From the NCBI GenBank assembly GCA_031287815.1, contig JAITSM010000020.1:1-5202 (forward strand): a stretch of 5,202 nt of DNA. Reading direction: 5' to 3'. Every line of letters starts with the position of its first letter. Within the stretch, counting starts at the first letter, position 1. Of the stretch, positions 4,605 through 5,202 are shown one piece after another. The translations under genes were made by a program, and so were the position numbers. The notes under the pieces are model-generated. The model was not told the DNA's origin and did no database searches. It saw only the letters and a program-made list of their open reading frames with translations. This DNA comes from Prevotellaceae bacterium (GTDB lineage: Bacteria > Bacteroidota > Bacteroidia > Bacteroidales > UBA932).

Positions 4605-5202
4605 AACGGCCGTTGTGATACTGAACTGGAACGGCAGGCATTTTTTACAACAATTCCTGCCGCCGTTGGTAGCGCATACTTCCCTGCCCGGAGTGACGCT
4701 GGTGGTGGCCGACAATGGCTCAGACGACGGCTCGCAGGCGTTTCTGCAACAGGCCTACCCGCAAATACGGCAGATTGTTTTCGATAAGAATTACGGCTTC
4801 GCCGGCGGCTACAACCGCGCCCTGCAACAGGTCGAGGCAGATTACTATGTGTTGCTCAACTCCGACGTGGAAGTAACCGCCCACTGGCTGCAACCGTTGA
4901 AAGCAGCGCTGGACAATCATCCGGAAGTGGCGGTATGCATGCCGAAAATCCGTTCCTTTAGCCGCCGCACGGCTTTTGAATATGCCGGCGCGGCAGGCGG
5001 ATTCATCGACCGCTATGGTTTCCCGTTTTGCCGGGGGCGCATCCTTAGCCACATCGAAGAAGACCGGGGGCAGTACGACGCGCCGCGCCGCATCTTTTGG
5101 GCCAGCGGCGCCTGCATGATGATACGCGCCGCCGTATTCCACCGGCTCGGCGGCTTCGATGATGATTTTTTTGCCCACATGGAAGAGATAGACCTTTGCT
5201 GG
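4597..5202 (+). CDS. Family 2 glycosyltransferase, N-terminal 202 residues (3' truncated by the window edge)
   Basis: The frame is open from the ATG at 4597 to the last base with no stop, so the C-terminus lies outside the window. The protein has the GT-A, GT2 (rhamnosyltransferase-like) layout. VVILNWNG is at 6-13, ADNGSDDGS at 38-46 binds the nucleotide, NYGFAGGYNRAL is at 65-76, and LLNSDVE at 86-92 occupies the metal-binding DxD position. ASGACMMIRAAVFHRLGGFD, at 169-188, leads into HMEEIDLCW at 194-202, the region of the catalytic acidic residue. It should transfer a sugar from a nucleotide-sugar donor at the cytoplasmic face, probably for a cell-surface polysaccharide; donor and acceptor cannot be told. 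The ATG overlaps the nadB stop by 8 bases in another frame, suggesting translational coupling. An A/G-rich Shine-Dalgarno motif is not evident. Base composition matches nadB. Confidence 0.88.
   Translation, partial: MNKTAVVILNWNGRHFLQQFLPPLVAHTSLPGVTLVVADNGSDDGSQAFLQQAYPQIRQIVFDKNYGFAGGYNRALQQVEADYYVLLNSDVEVTAHWLQPLKAALDNHPEVAVCMPKIRSFSRRTAFEYAGAAGGFIDRYGFPFCRGRILSHIEEDRGQYDAPRRIFWASGACMMIRAAVFHRLGGFDDDFFAHMEEIDLCW

Noticed and set aside
4242..5178. Minus-strand open frames of 157 and 152 codons across the nadB end and the glycosyltransferase
   Set aside because: The plus strand here encodes clear NadB and GT2 motifs. The antisense translations show no family features.

Overview
The window looks like chromosomal DNA from a member of the Bacteroidota (Bacteroidetes). 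The evidence is two promoter elements of the Bacteroidetes type (TAnnTTTG -7 box, one with a TTTG -33 box exactly 19 nt upstream), start codons preceded by A/T-rich sequence instead of Shine-Dalgarno motifs, heptamer-repeat spacers, and a secreted protein with a FISUMP-type (Fibrobacter major paralogous) domain. Genus cannot be fixed from the sequence. The genes for central metabolism are moderately GC-rich, while the main intergenic region is very A/T-rich.

Layout. 1-197 (+): the last ~64 codons of a probable prephenate dehydrogenase (tyrA-like). 198-279: an array of short heptamers. 280-1104 (+): mqnD, 1,4-dihydroxy-6-naphthoate synthase of the futalosine route to menaquinone. 1107-2381 (-): a secreted, cysteine-rich FISUMP-domain protein, convergent with mqnD, with only 2 bases between the two stop codons. 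2382-3017: a 636-bp divergent intergenic region with no credible protein gene. It holds a strong promoter reading leftward, a predicted ~385-nt leader for the secreted-protein gene with a large imperfect hairpin (2614-2740), two smaller hairpins and a heptamer array, then a small tandem repeat and the nadB promoter. 3018-4604 (+): nadB, L-aspartate oxidase, apparently on a nearly leaderless transcript. 4597-5202 (+): the N-terminal 202 codons of a family 2 glycosyltransferase that overlaps the end of nadB and runs off the window.

How the genes relate. tyrA and mqnD both act downstream of chorismate (tyrosine and menaquinone), and mqnD and nadB both serve redox cofactor synthesis (quinone and NAD). 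These are ordinary housekeeping genes. The glycosyltransferase is probably co-translated with nadB but has no obvious biochemical link to it. The least ordinary part is the secreted-protein gene with its long structured leader. No CRISPR array, transposase, tRNA or rRNA was seen, and no clearly new multi-gene system is present.
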